Positions 35,601-48,179 are shown, counted from the first letter of the stretch. The stretch: DNA of 64,000 nt from Rhynchospora pubera (GCA_028095005.1 CM051460.1:156359461-156423460); one strand, 5' to 3'. Translations and numbers: made by a program. Notes: generated by a model from the letters alone, not told the origin.

Positions 35601-35879
35601 ATGACCAATAAAAAATGATTATAATGTTAATATATATATTTGATCTCATATATGGAAAATATATTAATAGCATATTGATAAATATCTTTTGTGACCGGAC
35701 TTATCTTTTATTTCCTACTCATATTACTTCACCTGTTATCTATTTCTAATCATTTATTATGAAAAAGATACTGCAATCAAGTGACAATTTTATTTTCATT
35801 TAGAACGAAGAGTCAATAAATTTATTTGATGATTCCCATATAGCCATTGATGGAGGTGTAAACCAGGCTAAAAATAAAC
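32650..35879. other. Intergenic, nothing recognised
   Basis: Open frames here (for example around 32650-32964 and 35099-35458) lack domains, codon bias and splice context. No repeat boundary found. Confidence 0.45.
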
Positions 35880-36930
35880 CTTGTTCTTCCCTAACTAGTT
35901 GTTTAGCAAAGCTAAGGGTCAAATTCACAGGAGCAGTACAATTTATTACCAGAATTACTCATTCTCAAAAGTTAGACAGTAAATTTTTATGATGTTTTGT
36001 CGAATAAAAAGTGCTTAAAAGTACGAAGAAGTAAACTATTTTTTGTTATCTTTTGTTATTTTTTGGTGTTGTAAATTATATTTGGATTTTGAACTATGTC
36101 AACAAGTGTCGTAGGGTTCAGGTTTCAGCTTGGTTTGGTTAATGGAACGTTGGAACCTCACGTTTTCAAGCTAAGAACAATGTTTTCGAACAATCCAACC
36201 CTTGTTCGGTTCGAACAGTAGTCAAAAGTTGAGTTATGACAAGTTAATTTCAATGATGGTCTTATGCAGGGTTTGAAATGGTCATACCTAGACTTCATAA
36301 CTCTTAATTGTCGTTTGTTGGACTGAAAATTGGTTCGGGATGATGTGAAAATTGGAAGAGAATTTGAGAGAATTGCGGCTTCGAATAGAAAAATCAAGGC
36401 TTGATCATTCTTCCAAGGCCGAGAGAGGCTTAAATAGAAGGCCTTGATTGCTTGGGGAGGAGGTTAAGGTATCAGGTCGTCATATCTTGCCAAAATATCA
36501 ACTTTCTTTCATCAAAATCTTGCCATAATAGCTAGGTCGGTTGTTGTTCGGTCCGAATGGGAGCTTGTTTGGTTCGAACAGTGTGGTGGGTGCTGAAATG
36601 TGTTGCTTGCAGTGCACTCTTAATTCGAGTATGAGCCATTCGGTCCGAGCGGTACGCTATTTGGTCTAAACAGAGAGCCTAAAAGTGAGATATCTCACTG
36701 TGATCGTTGCTCGACCACTTGTTTGAACTAGATAATGATTCAAATGGTGTGTCCAATGCCAGAAATGAATCGTTTGGCGTGCTCGCAAGTGCCAAAATCC
36801 TTCTATATCTTGTTTTCCTTTCAATTTTCATCAAAATTATGTAAAAGACAAGTAAAGACGACGATAGACTCAAATCCTAAAAAAACATAGCAGTTATTGA
36901 GTAAATTCATTGGTTTGGGTAATATTTGAG
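35880..36930. repeat. LTR-like dispersed repeat (related to 42860-44480)
   Basis: The block AAAGCTAAGGGTCAAATTCACAGGAGCAGT is shared, with changes, with the start of the region at 42900. Both also carry scattered GGTCCG/GGTTCG motifs (for example GTTCGGTTCGAACAG here). No LTR ends, primer site or coding frame could be fixed. Confidence 0.35.
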
Positions 36931-37776
36931 TGCCAACTGCAGTCAAATCCCTATATAAAGAAGTGATATCAATCATTAATCAACTTAGATTTAAATGATC
37001 AACGGTTAAGAACGTATATAGTAAACTAACTGTTTACACCATTGGCCTAATTGTTGTTTTTATAATTAGGAAGAATGAATATATTTGATGCTTTATTCAT
37101 AATAAAAATTCATATTTGAAATCCACAAAACTATGAAAATTGTACTATTATTCACCCTTCAATTACGATCAAATTATTTTAATGTGATGATTATTGATAT
37201 CAATATTTATTTATGAAATATTACTCCATCTTCAAATTTTGTCTCCGCCAATGCAGCTGAGACAATTGGTGCTATCAAATGTCTGTATTTAGAACTACTA
37301 GCTAGCAAATGGTGCGCAAATAAAAATTTAAAAAAATATATATTTATACTTCAAAAAAATAAAAATCGATATCTCAATAAAAATAATTTAATAAAGATAT
37401 TTATTTTTTAATATGAAATTATTTAAAAAATTACAAATGACAAATTTTACATATGTGATCTATTTTCAAAATAAAAAAAATAATTATTATTTTAAGAAAT
37501 TTTACTATATGTGTTGTACTATATTTCCAAAAATAGCGCATAATCAATTAGCAATAAATTTCTTTCTATTAAAAGTGATTTATATTCGGTACTAGCATCC
37601 AGTAATTGATTTACATGACCAACGGTTAAGAATGCATAGAGTAAATAATTTATATTGTATGATTGTTTTACTCCTTAAATACGTGTTTTTTTTATAAGTA
37701 TAGTAGGAATAGGGATAGGAATATAGACTCGATGGAAACGATTGTTGACGGTTCAAATAGTTTTTTTCCCACTAAA
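36931..37776. other. Intergenic, nothing recognised
   Basis: A/T-rich, with no supported feature. Confidence 0.5.
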
Positions 37777-37908
37777 GGCTCCGTTTGGATAGGTGTGGGA
37801 AGAAGTATTGGGAAGTGTGTAACTTTGTGAAGAGTTTGGATTGTTTATAATTTTTTTTTCTTCCTTCTTCCTTCTTCTTTCTTCTTCTTCTCTCATCCAA
37901 ACAGAGGC
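37777..37908. mobile_element. Tourist-like MITE (copy 6)
   Basis: Starts GGCTCCGTTTGGATAGG, contains GGAAGTGTGTAACTTTGTG, ends TCATCCAAACAGAGG. Confidence 0.55.
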
Positions 37909-37980
37909 AAAATTACACAAAAACATTTTTTTTGGGAGAAGGAAAGCCGGTAGGTAGCAAAAAAGGAATCTGTATCCCCT

Positions 37981-38134
37981 CTCGCGCGGGACGGTGCAAC
38001 ACAGTCATCTGCACCGTCCGATCTGATATGGATGGTTCGGACTTATCGATCTGGTTATGCACCGGACTCCCTTAACCATGGAGATCAGATCGGAAGGTGC
38101 AGATGGGTGCGTTGCACTGTCCCGCGCGGGACCA
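37981..38134. mobile_element. Foldback element with CGCGCGGGAC arms
   Basis: Arms 37982-38026 and 38088-38130 are reverse complements with few mismatches (CGCGCGGGAC, GTGCAAC, CATCTGCACC and CCGATCTGAT blocks in order). Far more G/C-rich than its surroundings. No clear target duplication. Confidence 0.55.
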
Positions 38135-39204
38135 GATCTCATTTCACAAAAACTACTTTAACATATGGGTTGAACATATATGTGGTGGTTCTAACATTTA
38201 CTGTTTCACAGCCTTCAAATTTGCTAAACTCTAGTGTTTGAATACCACGCAAACAGACTTGTTCGCGCGTGAACAAAACATGAGCGGAACGAGCGAAAAG
38301 TCTTGTTCGCTTGGTTATTCTGAATTCCAGCATTTTGGGGGAACTAGCGAACTATGCTCACGAACTGAAAAATCATTTTTTTAATGCACACTCTCAAATT
38401 CTGGATTCGCGAACCCAAGTTCAATGCCCATTCCCAAACACTCCTTATGAAATGAACGACTATAAATATTGTCTTATTTAACACAATTGTCACAACTAAT
38501 ACTATTCATCACTTTGGGTTTTTTTTAATTAAGTATATATAGACAGACATAGTCCTGTCAATAGAAATTTAATTTAATAATTTTCCGTGTGCCTGGCAAG
38601 AATTAAAGCCTGTTATATGTTCAGTTAAACGGCAGATCACTTGATGATTATAATCATTAAGAACTATCTGTTGTAACTTTTTAGTTTTTTTTTCTTTAGT
38701 TAGAAATTATTCCGAACCTTTTTTTTGTATAAACTGTAGATTAACTATATGCAATTTGTATTTTCAACAATCAAAGAATATGTGCTACGCTGCTTCTATT
38801 CGTAATAATATTCTCTGAAATATTGTTCTATATCTTTTATTAGTTGTAATAAAAAAGAAAACGTGTATATATATACTACAATATTGCTTGATCAAATATT
38901 CATTTCGATAGAAACTAAAAAAAAAATATTCATTTCGATATTCAATTATTACAAGCTCTTTTTAAAACCCTGTTGATGATATTTGCACTAATTTTCATAC
39001 AACTGATTTTATTTTTTAGCAACAAAATTTATTAAATAGACCAGCATTAGTGCAAAACCTTAGAGTTGAATTATTGTTATAGGATTCGTGATTATTTTTT
39101 AGGTTATAATTCTATTTTTACTTTCAGTTGACTCACTTTGAAGTTACAAGTCTACAATAGAAAGATGCTTTATGAGGTTGCAGTTCTCGCATAGGAATTT
39201 CGCT
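38135..39204. other. Intergenic, nothing recognised
   Basis: A/T-rich, with no supported gene. Confidence 0.5.
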
Positions 39205-39402
39205 GGCCCTGATCAAAATGATTTTTAGGCGGTCTTTTCATTTCATTTCATTTCAATGGAACTTATTTCATGAGATTTCGTTGGGTCTAATAACATTAAA
39301 AATTTTGATCAAATGACATCAAATTCATTTATTTTGATAAAAAATTTTCTAATAAAATGAAATAAAATTCCGTGTTAAAAAGTTGTCATTCTGATCAGAG
39401 CC
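39205..39402. mobile_element. MITE with CCTGATCAAAATG ends (copy 2)
   Basis: Ends GGCCCTGATCAAAATG and CATTCTGATCAGAGCC are inverted. Collinear with 14168-14359. Confidence 0.6.
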
Positions 39403-41583
39403 TAAATCAATCATCTGAAATTGCTAGTTTGAACTCCGTTAATGCGTTAACAAATTTTGCATCCCTCTTATTTCAATTATTTTCACGTGTTATTAATTTG
39501 AAATTTGCTTTTGAAATTATTTTTGTGTATTGTTTGGTATTTGTTTTGTGACCACACTGATTGATTGTGAAGTGACTGAATTTTTGAGGTTTTGGTACTT
39601 GATATATTTTATTTTATATAAATAAAATAACTTTTAATCTGGTATGGTCGTGTTTCATTTCTAGCATATTCCAACTTATTTAGGACTATAAACCTCCTTC
39701 TTGTTGTTGTTAATTTGTTGTAAAATAACTTTTAGAATTTTCCATTAATCTCTTTAGAAATAGTAATTAATAACGATAATTCGAATTTGCAACATCTAAA
39801 TAAGTGGATGATTGTTCCGAACTGTGACTAATCCTGCTATTCGGCTATTACAGTCAAAAAACTAAATCAGTAACTAATAACTATTTTAAAAAAATCCAAT
39901 TTAACATAATCGTATTCGTGTCAAGCCCATAACCCCTCTCAAATCTCTCGTTCCTTTTCGTTTTCTCTCTCATTAGATTAACTAAAAAAGAAAAGGTGGT
40001 GGTGGTTATGGATGGACAACATTAAAGATAGATATCATTGTTCCAAGTCGTAATACACTACCTGTCAGCATTTTGTTGTTGTGACGACTTCTTAAAATGT
40101 TGAGAGGAGTACATTTTCAGCAATGAAATAAAAGTTCAACAAAAATAGAAAAGAAAGAATACCAATAAAAGAGAGATATTATTCTTTACAAAGATTTTGT
40201 TGTTTCTTTACAAAAACAGAGCCAGCATGGCTCCTGGAATACTTGCTTTTTTGTTGGCCAAAAATCAATTTAGGGTCGAATATTTTGTCGTATAAAGATT
40301 CTCTATGCTGAAAATTATTGGAGGATTGCAGAGAAATGCAGATATACATCATCATCTGCTCGGAATCAAGCATTTATGACTTCATTTTGTTAAAATAATA
40401 ATAAACTATGCATCTCATGCCGACAGTATATGGTTTTTACATTACCTTTTTCAGCTCAAAATGACGGGTTTACTCCACTTTTCACTTGCGTTTAATTATT
40501 ATAATAAACAGAAAAAAAAATGTACTTGAGTTTTTTTTAATTATCTTGTCCTGAATTAGGTACCAAAAATGTAAATCAACAGAAATGCATTAAGTTATGC
40601 TGAAGTCTCCTCGTATAATGAGTATTCAGGAAGTTCATTTCAAATATTATGATAGATTTTTTTTTAATTTCATTGCAGTAATTAAAATAGTAAAATTTGT
40701 TGAATTAATTACAGATGTGGCACTAAAAATTACAAAGAATAAAAGGAATATTTTTTAGGGATGTATATATTAAAATTTAAGAAGTTTGAAGACTGCTACA
40801 TTTATTTAGTTTCATTTTTTATTTATTTATTTTTTGGCGATCAAGGCCCGTAGACAACTTTAGCTTCATTGGATGTAGAAGTGCGAACGACGAGTCATGT
40901 CTCAAGTTGCAATTTGTTCTTGCATGTGATGCTTAATTGTTAAGACACTTTACAAGCTAAAGGCGGTACAAGATAAAGAGCATAACAATAGAGGAGATTT
41001 TGATGCTCAGTTTATAATTGGATGATGATACAGCTTAAAAAAAAATGTTGTTTTGTTCCATTATTCAGTACGGTGAAATTTGTTTTGGAATTGTATATTA
41101 TTTAGTTCAATTTTTTTTTTTGAGTTAAGAGACCGATGCTTGTCGAAAACTAATTTGTAAGGCTCCTAACCATTTTGAAGGAAATTGTACTTGAGTTTTT
41201 GTCACTTTCTCCAATAATGTATTTTGAAGAAAAAAAATTAATTACTTTATCTAAAAAAAATAAGTACAAAAACTAGATTTCGTTTGGAATTTTGACCCAA
41301 TTAAATGAAGTTTAATGATATCGACGTGGTTGCTCTTAAAACATTCGTACTTTCTAAGAAATTGACAGTATAAATAATGACTAAAAAAAGTGCAGAGCAG
41401 AAAGAGACACCAATCTGTGTTTTGCTCTCGTCATGAACTTAATATCCATCTATAAAATAATGATCGCAAGTGTGCATATAATAATATATAAATTTATTTT
41501 CTAAATTGGAAGGCTGAATCTGGCTAGGGTTGCCCATAACCAAAACCAATAAGGCAATAACACCTCTAGGAGTGGACCTTATC
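39403..41583. other. Intergenic, nothing recognised
   Basis: A/T-rich, with no supported gene or repeat boundary. Confidence 0.5.
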
Positions 41584-41591
41584 TTGGTCAG

Positions 41592-41908
41592 TAGGCCTGT
41601 CAACGGCTGAAAAAAACGCGTTATGCCGTTTCGTTAAGGCCTAACGAAACGAATAACGGCAGCGAAATGAATTTCGTCTCAATAAACGAAACGGCAAACG
41701 GAACGAGAATAGTGACGTTTCGAACCGTTTCATCTCATTTCAAACCGTTTCATGTGTAATATGTGAAGTGGAACGAATAACGGAATGGATTTCTGTGCCG
41801 TTTCATAAACGAAACGGTTTAACGAAATGAATGTTGAAACCGTTTCTTTAACGGAACGGCAAACGAAATGGGCTCTGCCGTGTTTTTGGGCCACGTTTGA
41901 CAGGCCTA
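41592..41908. mobile_element. hAT-like MITE, GTTTCG-rich family (copy 5)
   Basis: Ends TAGGCCTGTCAACGG and CGTTTGACAGGCCTA are inverted. Perfect 8-bp duplication TTGGTCAG at 41584-41591 and 41909-41916. 317 bp, inverted relative to copy 21728-22043. Confidence 0.88.
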
Positions 41909-42315
41909 TTGGTCAGAGACAACTTGTCCCGTCCGTACAATCATTTCCCTTTCTCTACCTCTGTGGAGTGTGGACCCTATTAATTTCAAGTTGACCATTT
42001 TGTTTTCATCAACTTTATCAATTATCATTTTTCATGCATGGATGGTATTAGGCGGATGTTCTGGTTCTTTTGCAATTTATTATTTCCATGTATTATTGGG
42101 CTGCAACGCTTACGCTGGCATAATAAATGTTGCAGAACAGAAATTTTTTTATTGACGGGGCAAACGCATAATATATTATTAATTGGGACATCATCACTGT
42201 TGTCTAGTTTAGGAATGCGGTGCAAATATTAAAACTTCAGACGTCTCACGCCTGATTTGACAAAAGTACGTGCATTTATTTACCTTAGGATTAGGATTGT
42301 TGTCACTGTATATAT

Positions 42316-42489
42316 CAGTATTTTCAATATCCTACCGGTTACCGAAAAATTTCGATAATATCGGATAACAGAACAGTGATCAAAACGACGATATCCGATT
42401 CTATGAGAGAAAATACCGAAAATTTTCAGAAAATATTGGATTTCAATCAGCAGGCCGATAAAAATGCCCGTATAGTATTGAAAACACTG
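42316..42489. mobile_element. hAT-like MITE with CAGTATTTTCAATA ends
   Basis: Left CAGTATTTTCAATA and right TAGTATTGAAAACACTG are inverted. Flanking octamers GTATATAT and CTATAGAT match at 6 of 8. The interior contains CGATAATATCGG and ATATCGGATT-like motifs. Confidence 0.55.
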
Positions 42490-42859
42490 CTATAGATTGA
42501 TTTTTATTGGAATATATAAGACTATATAATACAATAGTGAAAGTGAACAAGGAAATGCATGTAGCCACATACACATGCATATTGAAGAGGCCCTAGTGTT
42601 CTACCAGTTTTATATTTAACTATAGCCACATAATTGATTTTTATACTACTTATTTATATTCTAATATGTACATACCCTGTAATGTTAATGTGAGCTGATA
42701 ACATCGTGTACTCATTTCATCATTCATAAATATATCAATTTTGGGTTGGTGAATAAATATATAGCAGGTAACGAAACAAGTCGAAGAAAAGGTATACAGA
42801 CCACATTTGTTTTAAATTTCTGCCGTATGAAGATGGAATTAGATTAAATAATTATCGGA

Positions 42860-44480
42860 TGCAAACTTAGTCAAAATAACCTCGTTTTATCTGATTTAAT
42901 CTATCGTAGTAAAGCTAAGGGTCGAACCACAGGGACAGTGTTGAAATATCGGTCTTTTACTTTAATTAATTAGCTAGACGAGTTCAATTATTTTTTGTGT
43001 TTAAAGAATTGAAGGTGGGTTCAAATCCTGAGTCTAAAATCAAGGTCATACTAGAACTAAATGGGAGATAATCAGCAAATCTGAATTCTAGAATTTCTGG
43101 TTTCAACTTAATCTATTCAGTTCAATTCCCAAACGGTCCGTTTGAGCCGTGAAACTGTTTACCGCTTAGCTATTCCTAACATGTGTGTGGAATCGTATTT
43201 TAATCCTAGGTTACCAGATACTAACTATTGTTACAGTTCTGATTTCATAGGTTAATCTATTACTTCCCTTAGAAATCTTAAGATTTGGTCATCACCATTA
43301 GCTTAAGTTTTCTAAGTCTATCTTTCAATTCGGAAGATATCTCACAACCATCGTTGCGAGAAAGGTTCACCATCGGCTACTAAATCCTGGTTTCACTCAT
43401 CAGCTACTACCATCCTCAAGTTGGTCAATCAATTCATACAAAGGTACAGATTATTATTACCATACTAGACAAGGCCTTAATCTACTTGGTATAATCAATT
43501 CTACCCTAGTAATCAATGATATCACATAATCAATTAAATTGTGAAAGATAGGAACACATAAAGAAATAACTAAGCAAATAAACAACTAAACAAATGAGTT
43601 TACAACCATAGCCCTAGAATAACAAATCAACAACCAAAAGACATCGAACAAATAAGAGAAAATGAGAAATAAGAGAAGTTACAACCAATTGTCCTTGTTT
43701 TTCCCTTGAAATTGTCGAAATTCCCTTCTAAACGACTCGTTGATGTCGCAAACGACCCGTCTAACGCTGCCACGATCTGGTCTTGAGACTAATCTCTCAG
43801 ATATTTCTATGGCTAACCCTAAACTTTGACCTTGGATCTAAACACCACCTTGTAATGCTCTTGTATGCCCTTCGTATGGACTTGTATGGGCTTCTCTCAT
43901 CAAAATCTCATCAAAGTCCTCTTAAATAGGCATTGGAATTGTTTAGAGACGTAGGAGGTTTGTTCTGGACATGTTGGGAGTTGAAAATAACCAGCCCACC
44001 AAGAATAACATCTAAAACGGGCACTTTCTGCTATTTCTGGAAGGTTCCAGACGGACCGTTTGAGCCTCCAGACGGACCGATTGAAATTTGGCTGAAAATA
44101 GCAGTTTTTTCCTGCGAAAGTCAAACGGTTCGTCTGAATTTTCAGACGGTCCGTTTGGAAATTTCTGCATTGCGCACTGTTACTGTTTTGCCCATATCTC
44201 CTTCATCCGGACTCCGTTTGAGGCGATTCAAAAACCAGAGGAAAGATTATGAGGAGCTCTACATCATCATTGATTCATCCAGACCATGTTTTTGTTCAAA
44301 ATCTGCATTAAAGTAGGAATTATGGTAGTAACTCATTCTTGACACAAAAACCTAATTAAAATGACCCTAATTAACCTAACTCAAGTCAAATGGTTTAGTT
44401 TGGAGTCAAAATTCTACCAAAATATGTATATAAAATCATCTCATCAAATAATATGACTTACAAAGTTCAAACTTTCAAAA
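42860..44480. repeat. LTR-like dispersed repeat with AACGGTCCGTTT motifs
   Basis: Starts with a block shared with 35900-35950 (AAAGCTAAGGGTCGAACCAC and following). It holds at least five variants of AGACGGTCCGTTTG in both orientations (43131, 44050, 44070, 44122, 44143). No coding domain, primer site or TG...CA ends could be assigned. A solo LTR of a large element is plausible. Confidence 0.35.
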
Positions 44481-44642
44481 AAAAAATTTTATAGGGTCAA
44501 GTTCAAACTTTCAAATTATTGATAAATATAGATCGATGGTGGAGTGAGTTTCATGGAGTTAATGACAAATTGATTGAGCAAGTGAATTGAAAATTAATGA
44601 TTTAGGTATATATGTGACTGGTGAATTTAAATTACAACTAAT

Positions 44643-44812
44643 GGTTCCGTTTGGATGCGTTGAGAATAAGGTAGGAAGAAGGAAGAAGGGAAGAAATTTA
44701 TTGGGAAGTGTGTAACTTTTGTGAAGAGTTTGAATGGTTAGAAATAAATTTATTGATAAAAAGTGGTTATTCCTTATTCCTTATTCCGGGAAGAAGTCAT
44801 CCAAACGGAGCC
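44643..44812. mobile_element. Tourist-like MITE (copy 7)
   Basis: Starts GGTTCCGTTTGGATGCG, ends CATCCAAACGGAGCC, with AAT on both sides and the family core GGGAAGTGTGTAACTTTTG. Confidence 0.6.
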
Positions 44813-45195
44813 AATTTGAAGACGTTTATATACTAATGATAGAAATGTGTATTTATAACTTAATTCGTTGATGTTATATCGATCACTTGCTAGATTTCTT
44901 ATATATTTTGGATCGATGACCGGTTGCTTCAGAATTTATTGCTAAATTACTGCACAGGTAAAATGATTGAATGAATACGCCAATTAAATAATAGATAGCT
45001 TTCTAACATTTCCTAATAAAATATGCTGGAACATTTACAAGTCCAGCTAATATTTTCATTATTTTTCTATCCCATCCGCTTGGATGTATGGTGTCAAATG
45101 GGATACCGTACACTTCGCATGGAGCGCAACAAACTTGCAATAAATAGGGAATGAAGTTTGTGTAGTTGGATCATTCTCTGCCTGAACGGATATAC
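44813..45195. other. Intergenic flank of the CACTA element
   Basis: No supported feature. Confidence 0.5.
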
Positions 45196-45209
45196 ATACA
45201 CTACGCGAA

Positions 45210-45770
45210 ATTTTGGCTTCTGTAACGGTTAATAAAAGACTTCTGTAACGGTACACGAAACGTTACTGTAGCCCCCGTTACAGAATGTCTAATAACCGTT
45301 ACAGATCTATAACGGTTATTAGAAAATAACCGTTACAGTAGCCAATCTTCTGTAACGGTTATTATCTAATAACCGTTATAGTATTATGCAAGGGAAATCT
45401 GGTATAGCTTTTTGGAGAACATGTGTAACGGTTATTCTCTAATAACCGTTACAGAAGCCACTCTTCTGTAACGGTTATTATCTAATAACCGTTATAGTAT
45501 TATGCAAGGAAAATCTGGTACAGCTTTTTGGAGAACATGTGTAACGGTTATTCTCTAATAACCGTTACAGAAGCCACTCTTCTGTAACGGTTATTCTCTA
45601 ATAACCGTTACAGATAATGTTTATAATAAAAAAAAATGAAATTATAATATTCTGTAACGGTTATTCCTTAATAACCGTTACAGATAATGTTTATAATAAA
45701 AAAAATGAAATTATATTATTCTGTAACGGTTATTCCTTAATAACCGTTACAGAAGGTCCTTTTTTTTTGT
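45210..45770. repeat. Left subterminal array of CTGTAACGGTTATT palindromes
   Basis: About fifteen copies of TAACGGTTATT or its complement, mostly paired as CTGTAACGGTTATT-spacer-AATAACCGTTACAG with 4-6-base spacers. A 118-base unit containing ATCTGGTA(T/C)AGCTTTTTGG is tandemly repeated (from about 45387 and 45505), and a second unit with ATAATGTTTATAATAAAAAA is repeated at 45612 and 45683. Confidence 0.9.
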
Positions 45771-45993
45771 TTCGCTTTTTTTGATTTGGCTAGCCCAATT
45801 TGCTAGCCGAATTGGTACCAAATTGGTACCCAATTTACATTAGATAACACATGCAGCATACTGTTACAATTCAATCCAGTACTCCAAGAGATGCTTATCT
45901 GAACACTCATTAAAGCACGCAACTCTTCATATGATTACAATTCAAATTAAAGCACGCAACTCTTCATATTTTCAGTTTCAAACTCATTTCTAC

Positions 45994-46000
45994 TATAAAT
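45994..46000 (+). promoter_or_regulatory. Candidate TATA box of the first CACTA gene
   Basis: TATAAAT lies 85 bases before the start codon, in a leader rich in CTTCATAT and TTTCAGTTTCAAACT repeats. Its position fits a short plant 5' UTR. Confidence 0.4.
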
Positions 46001-46084
46001 GACCAAACTGTAGAACCCCACGCATTTTCAGTTTCAAACTAATTTCTCACTTCTCCCTCCTATCTCTCTACTCAAAAACCAACC

Positions 46085-47787
46085 ATGGAAAACCTTGATC
46101 CCATCAGAGTTGATGAAGACGACATCACTGCTCCGGCCAGTGCAGAGATCACCAAATCCATTGTCATCCAAACCATGGAAGGTGTAACTTTGCTTGATGT
46201 CATGATAGAGATGAGAAGACGCCTCCCTGCAGGACAACACAGAGTGACAACACTCCTAGAAAACCGATTTCTCATAATCGGCCCCTCTGAGCAATGGCGC
46301 GATGAGATATTTAGAAAAGGCACTATTGAAATCACATATGGAAACAACATGAGGCGGCCATTTCCCATCCTCATTGATCCTCCAAGGGAACTAGACCCCA
46401 GAGCAGATAGTGTGAGGCTATGGGTAAGAATTGCTGATCTTCCATTTGGATGGTGCTCATGGTATGGAGCAAACATCTTTTTCCCTTTTGGTACAGTTTT
46501 ACATGCTGATGCACCAACATACATGGGTATAGATGCCAGATTTGCTAGAGTAGAAGTATTGGTTGAACATAGGGATAGAATACCAGCCTCTCGTGCATTT
46601 GAATTACACAGAAGAAATGGAAAAATTGACCTACTTCGTGTTCAGTACGTAGTTGAGGAACCACTAATCAGAAACCCACGTCATGAATACATCAAAGCTT
46701 TGCCTAGGATTGAATGGTCCCCTGCTGATGAGGCAAGACTGCAAAGTATCAATCCACCTGATAGGGTTGATTCTGGCAGTACTACAACCATGCGACAGAG
46801 CAAGAGAAAAGCAAAGAAAAAGGCTGCAAAAACCACAACCCCCAATAATACTCAAGCAAAAAAAAGGAAGATAGATGAGGTCATCCCCTCAATGATTACT
46901 AGATCACAAACCAAGGGAGGAAGCAGAACTAAGGAGACAGGAGTTCTCATTGGAGACACCAGGATAATCAAACCTACAAGCTCTACTTCTAAAGGAAAAG
47001 GAGTACAAGAAGATCTTGAGGCACAGTTCAGGAAGGAGATGAAACAGGCTAGGAAAGAGAGCCACAGAGCTCAACATGAGGGCCCAGGGCACACCAGTGG
47101 GCCCAGTGTACCCCCTGGGTTCAACCTAAGCTCTCAGGAGACTGATACTGATGAGGATGAAAAAACTGACACAGAGAGTGACAATACAACTCCTACTGAG
47201 GACCAATCAGTCGATGAACTCACGAAGACACCCTCAGAGGAGCCCAGCAAGATGTCATTCTCCACAGAAGGTAACTCTACATTTCTTTCTAGTAACAATA
47301 TGTGCAGAAGTCCTAAATAGCTTAGAGAATAGCTTCTTTCTAGACAATATGTTCAAAAGCCCTAAATAACTTCTATAGTTTAAATCCTACATAAATCCTA
47401 GTTTAGAGAATACATAAATCCTAGTTTAGAGAATACATAAATCCTAGTTTAGAGAATAGCTCTACATAAATCCTAGTTTAGAGAATAGCTTCTTTCTAGA
47501 CAATATGTTCAAAAGCCCTAAATAACTTCTATAGTTTAAATCCTACATAAATCCTAGTTTAGAGAATACATAAATCCTAGTTTAGAGAATACATAAATCC
47601 TAGTTTAGAGAATAGCTCTACATAAATCCTAGTTTAGAGAATAGCTCTACATAAATATACATTTAACTTTTTCAATAATTGCACTGACTTGAAAACAGAC
47701 ATGAAAAAAACCTTCATGGATTTGGCAAAGAAGCAGGAAGCAGCAAAGAAGAGCAATGGCTCCACTGATGACACATCCTCTACCTAG
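46085..47787 (+). CDS. DUF4283-like protein, two exons, 424 aa, CACTA-borne
   Basis: The start is in good plant context (AACCATGG). Exon 1 runs 46085-47270 and exon 2 47699-47787; the intron has GTAACT and AACAG ends and joins the frame exactly, replacing a 16-codon read-through with DMKKTFMDLAKKQEAAKKSN and then GSTDDTSST before the stop. Residues about 35-195 look like the DUF4283 fold seen in plant LINE-ORF1/gag-type proteins: ENRFLIIGPSEQWRDEIF, then ILIDPPRELDP, VRLWVRIADLPFGWCSW and RFARVEVLVEHRDRIPAS. The C-terminal half is low-complexity, with basic runs (KRKAKKKAAK at about 240; KKRK at 259) that could be nuclear signals and an acidic Thr/Asp/Glu region near 355-385. No zinc knuckle, nuclease or transposase motif was seen. 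The function is unknown; nucleic-acid binding is inferred from the fold. Confidence 0.6.
47321..47655 (+). repeat. Intronic minisatellite, 23-bp unit
   Basis: At least eight copies of TACATAAATCCTAGTTTAGA plus GAA, some interrupted by a longer unit (TTCTTTCTAGACAATATGTT...). A higher-order duplication makes 47325-47460 resemble 47485-47640. It lies wholly inside the predicted intron 47271-47698. Confidence 0.85.
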
Positions 47788-48179
47788 ATGCTGCCCTTTT
47801 TTTTTTACTTCTCAGTTATTTATTGTTGTATTGTACTGTTAATGGCAAGAATTGTGTGATGTTTAGATGTATGTTTGTGATGTTTAGATACAGAATCAAG
47901 CTTGAAACAATATAAATTGCTCTTTAGTAGAAAGGTTTCTATTGACATTTGACATTTGTGGCCAACAGGCAATTTGATTCATGCGCATACCAGAGGTCAA
48001 TAATACATATGCAAGGAGAAATTCAAAACTTAACACACAAAATTTCTTCATGTACACCTCTGGTATGCAATTGGCAGACACTATTGACCATAGCATTGTT
48101 TGTCAGCCTATGTAAATTGCATTGTTTGTCAACCGTAATTCAGCTCAATTATTAAGCTCAATTATTTGTCAATTACAAC

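Noticed and set aside
43933..44316. 127-codon plus-strand frame
   Set aside because: It is built from the repeated AGACGGTCCG motifs of an LTR-like repeat.
45210..45770. CRISPR-like array of direct repeats
   Set aside because: Repeats are palindromic, occur at both ends of a CACTA element, and spacers are not unique; the genome is eukaryotic.
46072..46524. 150-codon minus-strand frame over the first CACTA gene
   Set aside because: Antisense of the DUF4283-like region, with no homology of its own.
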